The position numbers were made by a program, and so were the translations under genes. Under the pieces are notes generated by a model. The model was not told the origin of the DNA. It saw only the letters and a list, made by a program, of their open reading frames with translations, and ran no database searches. Positions 62,353 through 64,000 of a stretch of 64,000 bases of DNA are shown here, in pieces. Within the stretch, counting starts at the first letter, position 1; every line of letters starts with the position of its first letter. Where the stretch lies: contig OZ007571.1 in assembly GCA_963931925.1 (NCBI GenBank), positions 55,989,311 to 56,053,310 of the forward strand, written 5' to 3'. This DNA comes from Onchidella celtica. Taxonomy: Eukaryota > Mollusca > Gastropoda > Systellommatophora > Onchidiidae.

Positions 62353-62721
62353 ACTTACCCCCCCCCCCCCCACCTCGTTAACTGATGTTCTAGTTTTCCC
62401 CACTCACCACTGCAGGCCCGATCAACTTTTTACCTTCTCTTCTGTTTTGCCTGTGCTAATCAGGCCTGCCACGACCAATCTTCTCATGACAGCCAAACAA
62501 CAGTGTGAATGCTCTCTGAGGTAGAGCAGCTTTCGGGCGGCGGTGTGAGCAACTAACGTTTGAAATAATTACCTATTGAGTAATGGCGCTTTGACCTGAT
62601 TCTGTACGCTCCAGACTAAAGTGTGTACATGAGTGCGGAATGTTGATGGATGTAGGGAGACTGGGATCTTGGAGCCCCCGGTGGTGTCATTATGTCACTT
62701 AATTTGATATGTCATTGTCTA
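62353..62721. other. Unassigned
   Basis: Begins with a C-run (62360-62371). No gene recognised. Confidence 0.4.
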
Positions 62722-63061
62722 CAGCAACGTTTCTCAAGGTAGGGCACGCGCCCGGTGGTGCGTGGCAATAAATATTTTGGTGGGGTGCGAGACCTCGGAA
62801 TGGGACGCAGGGATTGTTTCTTTTTTTTTTAAATACAAATATTAATTTCATAGTTGCTGGTTTCCTTGCTTAGCTCGGATTAAAACATCAAACTTAATAT
62901 ATGCACAACTTAGCCGGTTAGACGCGTTCTTCGTCGTCTTACACATGCGGTACAAATATTTTTAAAATCTTTAAATACTCAATGTATACCAGCATTGTCC
63001 GGTCGTAGTGGGGTACACAATTGAAGTGGGGCGTGGGACAAAAAAAGGTTGAGAAACACTG
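62722..63061. mobile_element. hAT-like non-autonomous element
   Basis: Left end CAGCAACGTTTCTCAAGG. The right end reversed is CAGTGTTTCTCAACC. CAGTGTTTCTCAA-type ends are typical of hAT elements. 340 bp, non-coding. GTGGGGCGTGGGAC near the right end echoes the left-end block. The expected 8-bp target duplication is not clear. A related end lies at 53272. Confidence 0.6.
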
Positions 63062-63174
63062 GTCAATAGGATGTACCTGGACGAGGAGATTGGGAGGAAG
63101 GGGCAAATTTTGCAGTTTCTGAGAGATCAATGGCCCACACACCTGTTTGACGGAGATTCTCTTCGACTACAGTG

Positions 63175-63420
63175 TGCTGATTCAAGCCGGTTTGTCGTGG
63201 TTTTTGACTCAGATTTGAGCTTTCTTTGAGTCAAGTTGCATGACAGACACTTGGTTACAGGGATCTTTTCGGCTGGAAGCGCACTGAATGAGAGGACGTC
63301 TATACCTGTAGTTCGTCCGTTTTGACTCAAGTAGCGTGACAGACTTTCTTTAGTCTCACTAGTGGGCGAGGTCCCGTTCAACTCCAGTCCACAAAACTGA
63401 GGTGAAACTTGACTTAGTTC
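63175..63420. repeat. Dispersed GAGTCAA/TGTTTTGC repeat, copy 5
   Basis: Contains TGATTCAAGCCGG, TTTTTGACTCAGATTTGAG, and on the right TAGTGGGCGAGGTCCCG, TCAACTCCAGTCCACAAAAC, aligning with 13215-13260. This is the longest copy and carries extra internal sequence. Confidence 0.5.
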
Positions 63421-63714
63421 CTTGTGGGCTTTCTTCAGAAGATCTCCTGTTCCACCAAATTTCTGGATACCCGGGAGCAACAGAATAATACATGTACACT
63501 AAAAGCAAACGGAGAAAGATTCAGAGGATCGTTTTTGCCCTCCGAAATTCGCCACAACAAGACATTGTAGATAGATGTGTTCCGTATTTCACTAAGAATC
63601 CATACTATGTCACTTTATGTATGTCTGCTGTTGAGTTTATTGAGTTATGGTATATGTTTATATAATTATGTGTAAGATGTGTGTACCATATAATTATATA
63701 TACTTTTAAATGCT
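63421..63714. other. Unassigned
   Basis: Nothing recognised. Confidence 0.35.
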
Positions 63715-63775
63715 CTGCGAACGCGGATTTTCCTCATGGGATAATAAAGTGATTCTTATGTTATCTTATCTAACC
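63715..63775 (+). mobile_element. LINE- or SINE-type 3' tail (candidate)
   Basis: TTTTCCTCATGGGATAATAA followed by AGTG and TTATC-type repeats resembles the microsatellite-ended 3' tails of non-LTR retrotransposons. No coding part is recognised upstream. Confidence 0.35.
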
Positions 63776-64000
63776 TATCTAGTCTCGCTGTCCCGAGTGT
63801 TTGAATTTTTCCACGATTAAATTGTCCATGCAAGTTTGGCGCACCATTTGGTTCAACTCTAAAAGACAGCTGAGAGTCACATAAACTCTGGCAACGGGTG
63901 ATTATCTGAAATTTATACACCCAAAGCCCTACAGATGCAAAAGTTTGAGATTTTTAAACCTTAGCCTGCGACAGGAAAACAAACATACAGTTCGTTGTTG

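Noticed and set aside
62056-62524. Open frames over the gap
   Set aside because: They include 200 unknown bases.

Overview
The window looks like intergenic or intronic DNA from a metazoan nuclear genome. A lophotrochozoan, perhaps a mollusc, is the most economical guess. The reasons are one spliced receptor exon, several tRNA-headed SINEs, small DNA transposons, non-LTR retrotransposon remnants, a Ty3/gypsy-type LTR nest, and very abundant TC, TATC and CATC microsatellites. The taxon is inference. There are no operons, rRNA genes, CRISPR arrays or prokaryotic signals.

Layout. Positions 1-14,200 hold simple repeats, three copies of one SINE family and many short repeat-family members. A solo LTR with a 5-bp target duplication lies at 15,557-16,779. 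A decayed LINE tail lies at 18,013-18,715. Positions 19-31 kb are mostly unassigned sequence, with a fourth SINE, a large inverted-repeat element (27,708-28,222), a piggyBac-like MITE (29,000-29,245) and a 90-bp tandem array (29,575-30,135). The centre, 31,145-45,709, is an LTR-retrotransposon nest on the minus strand. Outer element B (31,150-45,704, target duplication gatgg) encodes one 1,483-residue Gag-Pol. Inner element A (32,438-37,835, target duplication cccca) encodes Gag only and sits in B's polypurine tract. The solo LTR belongs to A's family. Past the nest come more simple repeats, a host exon at 48,422-48,543, LINE and hAT-like remnants at 53-55 kb, a long TATC array (56,108-56,975), and a cluster of small inverted-repeat elements at 58.4-63.1 kb. 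One of these carries another inserted in its arm. A 200-base assembly gap lies at 62,153-62,352.

The most distinctive system is the LTR pair. B has a gypsy-type integrase and reverse transcriptase, but the integrase comes before the reverse transcriptase, as in the Gmr1-like group. A shares B's leader, Gag, primer-site and polypurine-tract sequences but has no pol. A therefore looks like a non-autonomous partner that would need B-type enzymes. The Gag proteins contain a segment resembling the SCAN domain, which has been traced to Gmr1-like Gag.

The only host coding sequence I can defend is the single exon on the plus strand. It encodes the third transmembrane helix of a rhodopsin-class receptor, probably for a neuropeptide. 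Its partner exons are not seen here, so much of the window may be its introns, with the LTR nest antisense to it.
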